Part shown: positions 47,708 through 56,762 of the stretch, piece after piece | How the letters are laid out: each line of letters begins with the position of its first letter | How positions within the stretch are numbered: the stretch's first letter is position 1 | Assembly (NCBI RefSeq): GCF_005221385.1 | Contig: NZ_CP039903.1 | Coordinates: 2,601,001-2,665,000 of the forward strand | Source of the DNA: Agrobacterium tumefaciens | Lineage (GTDB): Bacteria > Pseudomonadota > Alphaproteobacteria > Rhizobiales > Rhizobiaceae | DNA length: 64,000 nt | Direction of reading: 5' to 3' | Program-made: the position numbers and the translations under genes | Notes under the pieces: model-generated | What the model was told of the DNA's origin: nothing | Database searches by the model: none | Seen by the model: the letters and a program-made list of their open reading frames with translations, nothing else

Positions 47708-48592
47708 ATGTCGCATCCCTCGCAAACGTCCGACCCGATGGCCAACCTCATCGCCACGCTCGATCTCGAGAAGCTGGAAGAGAACCTGTTCCGAGGCGAA
47801 AGCCCGCAAATCGGCTGGCAACGCGTTTTCGGCGGCCAGGTCATCGCGCAGGCCCTGATTGCGGCGCAAAGAACGGTGGATGATAACCGCCAGGTGCATT
47901 CGCTGCATTCCTATTTCATGCGCCCCGGCGATCCGCTGGTGCCTATCGTCTACCAGGTGGAGCGTATCCGCGACGGCGCGAGCTTCTGTACCCGCCGCGT
48001 GGTCGCCATCCAGCATGGCAAGGCGATTTTTTCCATGTCCGCGTCGTTTCAGATCTTCGAGGACGGTTTTAACCATCAGATAAAAATGCCTGATGTGACG
48101 CCGCCTGAAAAACTGATGAGCGAGGAGCAGATGCAGGCAGCCTTTCTGGCCAAGGCGCCGGCTTCGATCCGGAACTACTGGAGCAACAAGCGGCCGATCG
48201 AGATACGTCCGGTTTCGCTGACCCATTATATTTCGAAGGAAAAGCTGGAACCGCAGCAAGACATCTGGGTCCGCGCCGTCGGTGACGTGCCTGACAATCC
48301 GCGTCTGCAATCGGCCATTCTCGCCTATCTCTCGGATATGACACTGCTCGACACCTCGCTCTATGCCCACGGCACGACGATCTTCGATCCGTCCATTCAG
48401 GTGGCAAGCCTCGATCATGCAATGTGGTTCCACCGGCCCTGCCGGCTGGACGACTGGCTGCTCTATACGCAGGACAGCCCCAGCGCCTCAGGCGCCCGCG
48501 GCCTGACCCGTGGCAATATTTTCACCAGACAGGGTGAACTGGTCGCCTCCGTGGCGCAGGAAGGCCTGATCCGCAAAAGGGCAATTGATTAA
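47708..48592 (+). CDS. tesB: Acyl-CoA thioesterase II
   Basis: A 294-residue double hot-dog thioesterase hydrolysing medium and long acyl-CoA. Family landmarks are FRGESPQIGWQRVFGGQVIA, VHSLHSYFMRPGDPLVPIVY, a C-terminal hot-dog with AILAYLSDMTLLDTSLYAHG, and SLDHAMWFHRPCRLDDWLLY, which holds the catalytic aspartate/threonine/glutamine region. ATG 47708 is used; ATG 47738 (MANLIATLDLEKL) is also plausible, and neither has a strong ribosome site. Confidence 0.95.
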   Translation: MSHPSQTSDPMANLIATLDLEKLEENLFRGESPQIGWQRVFGGQVIAQALIAAQRTVDDNRQVHSLHSYFMRPGDPLVPIVYQVERIRDGASFCTRRVVAIQHGKAIFSMSASFQIFEDGFNHQIKMPDVTPPEKLMSEEQMQAAFLAKAPASIRNYWSNKRPIEIRPVSLTHYISKEKLEPQQDIWVRAVGDVPDNPRLQSAILAYLSDMTLLDTSLYAHGTTIFDPSIQVASLDHAMWFHRPCRLDDWLLYTQDSPSASGARGLTRGNIFTRQGELVASVAQEGLIRKRAID

Positions 48593-48614
48593 ATAATGCG
48601 CTTTTTTCAAAAAC

Positions 48615-48642
48615 CGCACATTTAATAGACGAAAATTGTGCG
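48615..48642. promoter_or_regulatory. Dyad upstream of the glnK promoter, possible NtrC enhancer
   Basis: CGCACA and TGTGCG form a 6-bp inverted repeat with 16 bases between, about 75-100 bases before the sigma-54-type promoter, where NtrC sites normally lie. It does not match the consensus spacing, so this is a weak call. Confidence 0.3.
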
Positions 48643-48715
48643 TCTTCGTGCCCGTTTTTCAGACGCCCGTCATATAAATTTTATATTTCAATACGTTAGA
48701 CGCACCATCCAAAAC

Positions 48716-48731
48716 TGGCACGCCCTTTGAA
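48716..48731 (+). promoter_or_regulatory. Sigma-54-type promoter of glnK-amtB
   Basis: TGGCACG-N4-TTGA fits the -24/-12 consensus TGGCACG-N4-TTGC in all but the final C. It lies about 86 bases before the glnK start, which suits nitrogen-limited activation by NtrC. Confidence 0.75.
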
Positions 48732-48757
48732 TGTATGTCCGCAGTCGCTGTTACTGA

Positions 48758-49156
<399 letters not shown>

Positions 49157-49185
49157 AGCACGGCTGACAGGGGAGTTTTCTCGCT

Positions 49186-50532
49186 ATGCAATTCAACAAG
49201 TTTTCAACACTCGGCAAACTGGGCGCCGGTGCGGCAGCCCTGATGGCCCCGGCCATCGCCTTTGCCCAGGATGCTGCGCCGGCAGTAGCAGCGGCACCCG
49301 TTCCTGAAAAAGCCGATACAGCCTTCATGTATGTCGCGACGATCCTCGTGCTGTTCATGATCATTCCGGGCCTCGCCCTGTTTTACGGCGGCCTCGTCCG
49401 CACCAAGAACATGCTCTCCGTTCTCATGCAGTGCACGGTCGTCGGCGCGGTCATGATGCTCGTCTGGGTGATCTACGGTTATTCCTTCGCCTTCGGCGGC
49501 GGCACCGGCCCCTATTTCGGCGGCTTCGGCAAGTTGTTCCTCTCGGGCGTTTCGCTTGACAGCACCTCGGCAACCTTCTCCGAAGGCGTGGTGATCTACG
49601 AATATACCTTCATCGCCTTCCAGATGACCTTTGCGGCCATCACACCGGCGCTGATCGTTGGTGCGTTTGCGGAACGCGTCAAATTCTCCGCCGTCATCCT
49701 CTTCACCATCCTGTGGGCCACCTTCGTCTACTTCCCGATCGCACACATGGTCTGGGACGCAAACGGCCTGATCTTCGGCATGGGCGCTCTCGACTTCGCC
49801 GGCGGCACGGTCGTTCACATCAATGCCGGCGTCGCAGGCCTGATCGGCGCGATCATGGTCGGCAAGCGTACCGGCTTCGGCAAAGACATGATGGCTCCCC
49901 ACTCCATGACGCTGACGCTCGTCGGCGCGGCCATGCTGTGGTTCGGCTGGTTCGGCTTCAACGCCGGCTCCAACCTCGAAGCATCGGGCGGTGCGGTTCT
50001 CGCAACCATGAACACCTTCCTCGCAACGGCAGCCGCCATCGTTTCCTGGTCGCTGGTTGAGAGCTTCACCCGCGGCAAGGCTTCCATGCTGGGCGCCGCT
50101 TCGGGCATGATCGCCGGCCTCGTCGCCGTCACCCCCGCCGCCGGCTCCGTCGGCCCGATGGGCGCCATCGTTCTCGGTCTCATCGTCTCGCCGATCTGCT
50201 ACTTCTTCGTCTCCGTGGTGAAGAACAAGTTCGGTTACGACGACACGGCCGACGTCTTCGGCGTCCACGGCATTGGCGGCATCATCGGCGCTCTCGGCAC
50301 CGGCATCTTTACCTCGCCGCTGCTCGGCGGCACGGGCAAGGAAGACTTCTCTATCGCCTCGCAGCTCTGGACGCAGTTCGTCGCCGTCGCCATCACCATC
50401 GTCTGGTGCGCCATCGTCTCGGCGATCCTCTACAAGATCGTCGACGTGATCGTCGGTCTGCGGGTTCCGGTCGAAGCCGAACGCGAAGGTCTCGACCTCG
50501 CGACCCACGGCGAAGCCGCTTACCACTCCTGA
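49186..50532 (+). CDS. amtB: Ammonium transporter AmtB
   Basis: A 448-residue trimeric channel for ammonium uptake, with an N-terminal signal-like segment (LGAGAAALMAPAIAFAQDAA) and 11 membrane helices. The twin-histidine pore is represented by FPIAHMVWDANGL and DVFGVHGIGGIIGALGTGIF. The signature GGTVVHINAGVAGLIGAIMV and FGWFGFNAGSNLEASGGAVL are intact. Its gene follows glnK, whose product gates it. A strong terminator follows. Confidence 0.97.
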   Translation: MQFNKFSTLGKLGAGAAALMAPAIAFAQDAAPAVAAAPVPEKADTAFMYVATILVLFMIIPGLALFYGGLVRTKNMLSVLMQCTVVGAVMMLVWVIYGYSFAFGGGTGPYFGGFGKLFLSGVSLDSTSATFSEGVVIYEYTFIAFQMTFAAITPALIVGAFAERVKFSAVILFTILWATFVYFPIAHMVWDANGLIFGMGALDFAGGTVVHINAGVAGLIGAIMVGKRTGFGKDMMAPHSMTLTLVGAAMLWFGWFGFNAGSNLEASGGAVLATMNTFLATAAAIVSWSLVESFTRGKASMLGAASGMIAGLVAVTPAAGSVGPMGAIVLGLIVSPICYFFVSVVKNKFGYDDTADVFGVHGIGGIIGALGTGIFTSPLLGGTGKEDFSIASQLWTQFVAVAITIVWCAIVSAILYKIVDVIVGLRVPVEAEREGLDLATHGEAAYHS

Positions 50533-50536
50533 TATC

Positions 50537-50600
50537 GGGAAAAGGGGTTCTCCATCCCCTTTCCCAAAAGAAAGGCCCGTTTCGACGGGCCTTTTTCTTT
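50537..50600 (+). terminator. Tandem hairpins ending glnK-amtB
   Basis: A first hairpin (GGGAAAAGGGG with CCCCTTTCCC, 50537-50566) is followed by a second (AAAGGCCCGT with ACGGGCCTTT, about 50571-50594) and TTCTTT. The second is a standard intrinsic terminator. Confidence 0.88.
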
Positions 50601-50739
50601 GCCGTAAATCCGAAAGCGATATCAAAAACCGCATGGTTAACACGACATTAACCAGCAAGCGGTTAGTTTTCCCTGTCAATCCGGGATCAGGTCAACTGCC
50701 GGATCTTGCCGAAACCACAAAAACGACGGGTTCAGGGAC

Positions 50740-53424
50740 ATGGGCAGAATGCAATCTCCGACATTCGATGGTCGTCACACGCGCTTCGTGCTGACGGCGT
50801 TTTTCGTACGTCAGATCATGGCTCTGGCCGGTTTTGCCCTGCTTGCGACGATCGCGCTGGGCATTGCCGCTCTCGCCACATGGAATGTCGCCGATCCAAG
50901 CCTGTCCTATGCCACGGGGAACCAGCCCACCAATCTCCTGGGTTACGGCGGCGCCATCTTCGCCGATATCGTCATGCAGTTCCTCGGGCTTTCCGCAATC
51001 ATTTCCCTTCTGCCGGTCATCGCCTGGGCAATCACCCTGATCGCCGGCCGCAAATTCAGCCGGATACCCGCCCGCCTCGTTGCCTGGGTTGCAGGCACCA
51101 TCGTCTGCGCCGCCTCGCTCGGCTGTTTTCCCGCCCCCATCACCTGGCCGCTGCCAAACGGCATCGGCGGTGTCATCGGTGACATGATTCTCCGCTTTCC
51201 CGCCCTTTTCATCGGCGCTTACCCAACCGGCACCATTGCCACCGTGCTGGGCGCCATATTCGCAGTGCCCGCCGCCTGGCTGATGCTGTTTGCCGCAGGC
51301 GTTGTCGGCGGCCTGGATGATGAACTCGAGCGGGAAGAACCGGCGCCGGTTGCAAGCAAGGCTCGCGCCGCGCGTGAGGTCGAAGAGGATGACGAAGACG
51401 ACGGTGAGGGTTTCTTCGCCAACATTCTTGCCTTCGGCGCGCTCACGCATTACTGGTACACCACCCAGGCGCGCTTTCGCCGCCTGTTCGGCCTGAAGTC
51501 GAAGTCCCTGCACGATGAATTCGAACATCCTTACGATTTCAACGAATATGAATTCGGCACCCTGAACGAACCCTCCCGCCTGAAGACCGCGATCAACCGC
51601 CTCGACCAGCGCGCCGAACCGTCTTTCGAGGAACGTGCCGCATCGCGCCGGCAGATGTCGCCTCCTTCCATCGCGCTCGATCATGATGGCGACATGGATG
51701 ACGAACCGTCTTTCGATGCGGACGGACACCGTCTGCCGAGCGGCATCCTCTCGGACGACGACAATGCCGACGAGACCGATCAGAAATTCACCCCCAGACA
51801 GGCACCGGGACGCGGGCAGCCCAGAATAACCGCTGCTTCCGCACGCCCCAAACCTAGTGAACGTGTGGCAAGGGAAGCGCAGGCCTCGTTTATCGCGGCA
51901 GACGGCTTCCAGTTGCCCACAGTTCATCTCCTGGCGGAACCGAAGAATGTCGTGCGCGACAATATGCTGAGCGAAGAAGTGCTTGAGCAGAATGCCCGCC
52001 TTCTGGAAGGCGTCCTTGAGGATTTCGGCGTCAAGGGTGAGATCATTCATGTCCGCCCCGGCCCCGTCGTCACGCTCTATGAACTGGAGCCGGCACCCGG
52101 CATCAAATCCTCGCGTGTCATCGGCCTTGCAGATGACATTGCCCGCTCCATGAGCGCGATTGCCGCCCGTGTCGCGGTTGTTCCTGGCCGCAACGCCATC
52201 GGCATCGAACTGCCGAACCAGACGCGCGAAACCGTGTTCCTGCGCGAACTGATTGGCAGCCGCGATTTCGAAAACAGCAAGGCCAAGCTCGCAATGGCGC
52301 TCGGCAAGACAATCGGTGGCGAACCCGTCATCGCCGATCTCGCCAAGATGCCGCATCTTCTCGTCGCCGGCACCACCGGCTCGGGCAAGTCGGTCGCCAT
52401 CAACACCATGATCCTGTCACTGCTTTACCGCATGTCGCCGGAACAGTGCCGCCTGATCATGATCGACCCTAAGATGCTCGAACTGTCGATCTATGACGGC
52501 ATTCCCCATCTGCTCTCTCCTGTCGTCACCGATCCGAAAAAGGCCGTCGTGGCCCTGAAATGGACGGTGCGCGAGATGGAGGAACGCTACAAGAAGATGT
52601 CGAAGATCGGCGTGCGCAATATCGACGGCTTCAACAGCCGCGTGCAGCAGGCGCTCGACAAGGGCGAAATCCTCACCCGCACGGTACAGACCGGCTTCGA
52701 CCGCCAGACCGGCGAAGCGATGTACGAAACGGAAGAATTCGATCTGAAGCCCCTGCCCTATATCGTCGTCATCATCGACGAAATGGCCGACCTGATGATG
52801 GTGGCCGGCAAAGACATCGAAGGCGCGGTGCAGCGCCTGGCGCAGATGGCCCGCGCCGCGGGCATCCATGTCATCATGGCCACCCAGCGTCCGTCCGTCG
52901 ATGTTATCACCGGCACCATCAAGGCCAACTTCCCCACCCGTATCTCCTTCCAGGTGACATCGAAGATCGACAGCCGCACCATTCTTGGAGAGCAGGGCGC
53001 CGAGCAGCTGCTCGGCATGGGCGACATGCTCTATATGGCGGGCGGCGGACGTATTCAGCGCGTACACGGCCCCTTCGTCTCCGACAACGAGGTGGAGGAA
53101 ATCGTCGCCTATCTGAAGACACAAGGCTCGCCGGAATATCTGGAGGCGATCACCGAGGAAGACGACGAGGATGGCGCAGGCGGCGGCCCGGCCGGCACCG
53201 GTAACTTCTCCGATTCCGAAGACCCCTATGACCAGGCCGTGGCTGTCGTGCTGAGGGACGGCAAGGCTTCCACCTCCTACGTACAGCGGCGTCTCGGGAT
53301 CGGATATAACCGCGCCGCCTCGCTGATCGAGCGCATGGAGCAGGAGGGCATCATCGGCCCCGCCAATCATGCCGGAAAACGCGAAATCCTCGTGCCAACG
53401 GAAGCAGACATCATCGAGCGGTAA
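50740..53424 (+). CDS. ftsK: DNA translocase FtsK
   Basis: An 894-residue divisome protein that pumps chromosome dimers toward dif sites. The N-terminal region has four membrane helices within residues about 25-195. A linker rich in E, D and P runs to about residue 370. The motor carries Walker [19 protein letters not shown] near residue 545 and Walker [21 protein letters not shown] near 673, then [22 protein letters not shown]-terminal winged-helix gamma domain ([20 protein letters not shown], then [20 protein letters not shown]) reads KOPS. Complete, no defects. Confidence 0.97.
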   Translation: MGRMQSPTFDGRHTRFVLTAFFVRQIMALAGFALLATIALGIAALATWNVADPSLSYATGNQPTNLLGYGGAIFADIVMQFLGLSAIISLLPVIAWAITLIAGRKFSRIPARLVAWVAGTIVCAASLGCFPAPITWPLPNGIGGVIGDMILRFPALFIGAYPTGTIATVLGAIFAVPAAWLMLFAAGVVGGLDDELEREEPAPVASKARAAREVEEDDEDDGEGFFANILAFGALTHYWYTTQARFRRLFGLKSKSLHDEFEHPYDFNEYEFGTLNEPSRLKTAINRLDQRAEPSFEERAASRRQMSPPSIALDHDGDMDDEPSFDADGHRLPSGILSDDDNADETDQKFTPRQAPGRGQPRITAASARPKPSERVAREAQASFIAADGFQLPTVHLLAEPKNVVRDNMLSEEVLEQNARLLEGVLEDFGVKGEIIHVRPGPVVTLYELEPAPGIKSSRVIGLADDIARSMSAIAARVAVVPGRNAIGIELPNQTRETVFLRELIGSRDFENSKAKLAMALGKTIGGEPVIADLAKMPHLLVAGTTGSGKSVAINTMILSLLYRMSPEQCRLIMIDPKMLELSIYDGIPHLLSPVVTDPKKAVVALKWTVREMEERYKKMSKIGVRNIDGFNSRVQQALDKGEILTRTVQTGFDRQTGEAMYETEEFDLKPLPYIVVIIDEMADLMMVAGKDIEGAVQRLAQMARAAGIHVIMATQRPSVDVITGTIKANFPTRISFQVTSKIDSRTILGEQGAEQLLGMGDMLYMAGGGRIQRVHGPFVSDNEVEEIVAYLKTQGSPEYLEAITEEDDEDGAGGGPAGTGNFSDSEDPYDQAVAVVLRDGKASTSYVQRRLGIGYNRAASLIERMEQEGIIGPANHAGKREILVPTEADIIER

Positions 53425-53427
53425 TGG

Positions 53428-53470
53428 CATGTCGCCCGAAAGTGCTTGGCGGTTTCGGGATAACGACATG
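53428..53470. repeat. Palindromic intergenic repeat after ftsK
   Basis: CATGTCG, CCCGAAA, then TTTCGGG, a short spacer and CGACATG form nested inverted repeats in 43 bases, just 4 bases after the ftsK stop. I recognise closely related sequence as widespread in rhizobial intergenic DNA. A separate perfect palindrome GCCCGACGCGTCGGGC follows at 53483-53498. Confidence 0.6.
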
Positions 53471-53592
53471 CATAAAGCAAAGGCCCGACGCGTCGGGCAA
53501 CCAAGCGGGGCCAAGAAGCGTTATTACACGCTTCCAACGTCATGAAGCCGCCGCCTTTTATGCGGACAATCGCTGCGATGAAGGAGAACAGA

Positions 53593-54267
53593 ATGAACGA
53601 CCTCACCACCGGCGAAACGGCCACTGCAAGCGCACCTGAAAACGGGATGACGCGGCGTGGCGTGCTGACGGCATTTTCCATGGCCGCGGTCATGGCGGGC
53701 CTGTCGCCGCTTGACGCTTTTGCCCAGGCAGCCGGCAATGGCGCAACCGCGCAGAAAATCGCCAATCACTTCTCGTCGGTCAAAACCATGATGGGCGAAT
53801 TTGTGCAGTTTGGCCCGCGCGGCGAACAGACCGGCGGCAAATTTTACATCGAACGGCCGGGCAAGCTTCGCTTCAATTATGAAGACCCCTCGCCCATGCG
53901 GGTCATCGCCGATGGCAAGAATGTCGTTATCGGCAACATGAAGCTGAAGACCTGGGATCTTTATCCGCTGTCCAAGACCCCTCTCAGCCTGCTTCTGTCC
54001 GACAAGATCGATCTCGGTAACCAGAAGGTCCGGAACGTGAAGGAAGAATCGGACCTGACCACCATCGTTTTGGGCGACAAGAGCATCTTCGGCGATTCCA
54101 CCATCACCCTGATGTTCGACCCGAAAACCTTCGATCTACGGCAATGGACGACGACCGACGCGCAGAACAAGGACACCACCGTCATGATCTTCAACGTGCA
54201 GACGGGCGTGAACCTCGATGAGCGCGTCTTCAGCATCAACTATGAGGAAGTGCGCAAGCGCGGCTGA
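53593..54267 (+). CDS. lolA: Outer-membrane lipoprotein carrier LolA family protein
   Basis: A 224-residue periplasmic lipoprotein carrier, which shuttles lipoproteins to the outer membrane. The start is ATG 53593 (MNDLTTGETATASAPENGMT) with AAGGAG upstream; earlier in-frame starts have none. A long N-terminal region contains twin arginines (TRRGVLTAFSMAAVMAGLSP) and ends near DAFAQA, so export may be by Tat. The LolA domain follows, with FYIERPGKLRFNYEDPSPMR and LGNQKVRNVKEESDLTTIVL. Typical gene order is ftsK-lolA-xthA. Confidence 0.92.
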   Translation: MNDLTTGETATASAPENGMTRRGVLTAFSMAAVMAGLSPLDAFAQAAGNGATAQKIANHFSSVKTMMGEFVQFGPRGEQTGGKFYIERPGKLRFNYEDPSPMRVIADGKNVVIGNMKLKTWDLYPLSKTPLSLLLSDKIDLGNQKVRNVKEESDLTTIVLGDKSIFGDSTITLMFDPKTFDLRQWTTTDAQNKDTTVMIFNVQTGVNLDERVFSINYEEVRKRG

Positions 54268-54294
54268 GCACCCTCTCTTTTTGAAAAACGGTTC

Positions 54295-54325
54295 GAAGGC
54301 GGCCTTGCGGTCGCCTTTTTCATTT
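54295..54325 (+). terminator. Intrinsic terminator of lolA
   Basis: AAGGCGGCC pairs with GGTCGCCTT (one G-T pair) with a TTGC loop, followed by TTTCATTTT, 28 bases after lolA. Confidence 0.85.
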
Positions 54326-54430
54326 TGCCGCTAAAATACATTCCCGTTTTCATCGCGATGTTATAAGCCTGCGCCCCGGAAACATGTCTCGAAACAACGG
54401 AGTTCGGGGCAGCAAACGCGGAGCACATGC

Positions 54431-55234
54431 ATGTCGTTTTCGATAACCACCTGGAACATCAACTCTGTCAGGCTGAGAATGCCGATCGTTGAGCAGTTTC
54501 TGGTGCGTTACAAACCCGACATTCTATGTCTGCAGGAAACGAAATGCCCGAATGGCGAGTTTCCGATGAAACCGCTGAAGGCACTGGGTTACGAGCACGT
54601 CATCATCCACGGCCAGAAGGGCTATCATGGTGTGGCGATCGCCTCGAAAATTCCGCTGACCGAAGATCACCGACAGGACTATTGCGGTATTGGCGATGCA
54701 CGTCACATCTCCGCGATTTTTCAGGTCGGATCTCGCCGCGTGCGGCTGCATAATTTCTACGTTCCAGCCGGTGGCGACGAGCCGGATCGGTCGATCAATC
54801 CGAAATTCGGCCACAAACTCGATTTCATTGAGGAAATGAAGGCGCTGCGCGCCGATGGCGTACCCGGCACTTCGTCCATCCTTGTCGGCGATCTCAACAT
54901 CGCGCCATTTGAAAACGACGTTTGGTCACACAAACAACTTCTTAAGATCGTCAGCCACACGCCTGTCGAAACCGAAGGCATGCTTGATATCATGAAGCAG
55001 GGCAACTGGCTTGATCTGATGCGCCTGAACGTGCCGGAGACGGAAAAGATCTATACGTGGTGGAGCTACCGCGCCAAGGATTGGGAGGCGGCCAATCGTG
55101 GCCGGCGTCTCGATCATATCTGGTCGTCGCAGGATCTCGGCGCTTCGCTGGAAAAAATCGACATATTGCAGGAGGCCCGCGGCTGGAACCGGCCATCGGA
55201 CCACGTTCCGGTTACAGCCCATTTCCGGTTCTGA
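54431..55234 (+). CDS. xthA: Exodeoxyribonuclease III (AP endonuclease)
   Basis: A 267-residue DNA repair nuclease cutting at abasic sites. It shows the family signatures TTWNINSVRLRMPIVEQFLV, ILCLQETKCPNG (metal-binding glutamate), FYVPAGGDEPDRSINPKFGH, LVGDLNIAPFENDVWSH, GRRLDHIWSS and the catalytic end RPSDHVPVTAHFRF. Complete and normal in length. It converges on the small cNMP-domain gene with 21 bases between. Confidence 0.97.
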   Translation: MSFSITTWNINSVRLRMPIVEQFLVRYKPDILCLQETKCPNGEFPMKPLKALGYEHVIIHGQKGYHGVAIASKIPLTEDHRQDYCGIGDARHISAIFQVGSRRVRLHNFYVPAGGDEPDRSINPKFGHKLDFIEEMKALRADGVPGTSSILVGDLNIAPFENDVWSHKQLLKIVSHTPVETEGMLDIMKQGNWLDLMRLNVPETEKIYTWWSYRAKDWEAANRGRRLDHIWSSQDLGASLEKIDILQEARGWNRPSDHVPVTAHFRF

Positions 55235-55255
55235 AGCAGCGTTTTCCAGGCAGCC

Positions 55256-55711
55256 TCAAACGAAGCGGTTCTGTAAACGGGCCGCACCCGCCGCGAGCGC
55301 GGCGATATTGTCACGGATGCGTGCCGACACGATATCGGCAACTTCCGGAAACTCCTCCACCAGCCGGTGAAAGAGGATGCGCGTTATCCGGATGACTTCG
55401 GAATCCTCCGCCGCAACGGCGGTGAATTTCCTTTCGCAGAGGGTGAAAAGGGCAAGTTCCGAAAGCAGCGCTCCCTTTCCGGGTGTCGCCTGCAGTTCGG
55501 GTTTTCCATCCCGCCCCGCCGTAAAGAGCTCGAAATGGCCTGATGTCACCGCGAAGGCGCATTCCGCCGGCGAATGCTCCCGGAACAATGTCTGGCCCGC
55601 CGATACCCGACGGCGTTCCGCACCGAAGGCGATGAGCCGCAACTGGTCGTCGCTGAACCCCGCAAACAACGGCACTTGCCCCAGCAGCATGATATCATCC
55701 GTCAAGGCCAT
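55256..55711 (-). CDS. Lone cyclic-nucleotide-binding domain protein
   Basis: A 151-residue protein consisting mostly of one cNMP-binding (Crp-type) beta-roll, residues about 8-125: LLGQVPLFAGFSDDQLRLIA, GQTLFREHSPAECAFAVTSG and GALLSELALFTLCERKFTAV. The phosphate-binding cassette is altered: SELALF stands where Crp has GELAL, and there is no RTA(S/T). There is no DNA-binding domain, so it may work by protein contact. It probably does not bind cAMP in the standard way. Close homologues exist in rhizobia as far as I recall, with no known role. Confidence 0.9.
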   Translation of the reverse strand: MALTDDIMLLGQVPLFAGFSDDQLRLIAFGAERRRVSAGQTLFREHSPAECAFAVTSGHFELFTAGRDGKPELQATPGKGALLSELALFTLCERKFTAVAAEDSEVIRITRILFHRLVEEFPEVADIVSARIRDNIAALAAGAARLQNRFV

Positions 55712-55784
55712 GTCGTTCGTTACTCCGGAAAACCGCCTGCATCACTATAGCGGTTTTCCAATATCGGCCTTCAAAATACAAGAC

Positions 55785-55830
55785 GTTAGAGCGCCGTGCG
55801 ATTTTTCAGATGCACCCGGCAGGCTCTTAG
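55785..55830. repeat. Dispersed palindromic repeat, copy A
   Basis: Left arm GTTAGAGC-GCCG-TGC and right arm GCA-CCGGC-GCTCTTAG give an imperfect hairpin. Related in sequence and form to copy B at 56617-56660 on the other side of the response-regulator gene. Confidence 0.55.
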
Positions 55831-55845
55831 CCATCAGATCCCTGT

Positions 55846-56529
55846 TCAGGGAACGATCTTGTAGCCACCATTCTCGGTGACCAGAATCTCGGCATTGGAA
55901 GGATCCCGCTCGATCTTCTGACGCAGACGATACACATGTGTTTCGAGCGTGTGCGTCGTTACACCGGAATTATAACCCCAGACCTCTTCCAGCAGAACGT
56001 CGCGGGTAACCACGGCGCTGCCGGCGCGGTAGAGATAACGGATGATCGCCGCTTCCTTTTCCGTCAACCGGATTTTCTTGCCGTCTTCGGTCGTTAGCAG
56101 CTTCTGGCTGGGCTTGAACTGATAGGGGCCAACGGTGAAAACCGCATCCTCACTCTGTTCATATTGACGCAGCTGCGCCCGGATGCGCGCCAGAAGCACC
56201 GCGAAGCGGAACGGCTTCGTCACATAATCATTGGCGCCCGCTTCAAGCCCGAGGATCGTGTCGGAATCGGTGTCATGGCCGGTCAGCATGATGATCGGCG
56301 CTTTGAAGCCGCCCTTGCGCAACAGCTTCACGGCCTCTCGGCCGTCCATGTCCGGAAGGCCGACATCCATGATGAGGAGGTCAACCTGGGCGGTCTTGGC
56401 GGTCTGCATCGCCTGCGCGGCATTTGCACCGCTCAACAGTGAGAATTCCTCATAGGGAGACAATTGCTCGGTCAGCGTCTCCCGAAGATCGTCGTCATCG
56501 TCCACCAGAAGGATAGTGCGAGCCGTCAT
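55846..56529 (-). CDS. cenR: OmpR-type response regulator, CenR/OtpR-like
   Basis: A 227-residue regulator. The receiver domain (residues 1-118) has acidic pocket VDDDDDLRE, phosphorylation aspartate in LLIMDVGLPDMDGREA (D54), the conserved threonine in IMLTGHD and lysine in YVTKPFRFAVLLARIRAQLR. The winged-helix domain follows (GKKIRLTEKEAAIIRYLYRA, then VTTHTLETHVYRLRQKIERD). From memory, the receiver matches CenR of Caulobacter and OtpR of Brucella, which control the cell envelope. No histidine kinase gene is adjacent. Symbol given by family resemblance. Confidence 0.85.
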   Translation of the reverse strand: MTARTILLVDDDDDLRETLTEQLSPYEEFSLLSGANAAQAMQTAKTAQVDLLIMDVGLPDMDGREAVKLLRKGGFKAPIIMLTGHDTDSDTILGLEAGANDYVTKPFRFAVLLARIRAQLRQYEQSEDAVFTVGPYQFKPSQKLLTTEDGKKIRLTEKEAAIIRYLYRAGSAVVTRDVLLEEVWGYNSGVTTHTLETHVYRLRQKIERDPSNAEILVTENGGYKIVP

Positions 56530-56616
56530 TCGGATTCTCAGCCTTTCTTACTTTAGCGCCTCGGCTCAAAAAATCGGACTCGATTTTAGGGAAGCACGAT
56601 GCCTAGTTTAAAAGAG

Positions 56617-56660
56617 TTAGAGCGTTCGCCGTGCATCGATAATAATGCGCGGCGCTCTAA
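56617..56660. repeat. Dispersed palindromic repeat, copy B
   Basis: TTAGAGCG, an extra TTC, then GCCGTGCAT pairs with AATGCGCGGCGCTCTAA. Nearly perfect hairpin apart from the TTC insertion and one mismatch. Related to copy A at 55785-55830. Confidence 0.6.
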
Positions 56661-56762
56661 TTATCAGCCAATTCAGCGGTTTGCCGGTAAAAGGTCAACC
56701 CATTGCCATGATATAACGAAGTGCTATGACTTCACGTTAAATAACCTGCAAAGCAAAATCTC

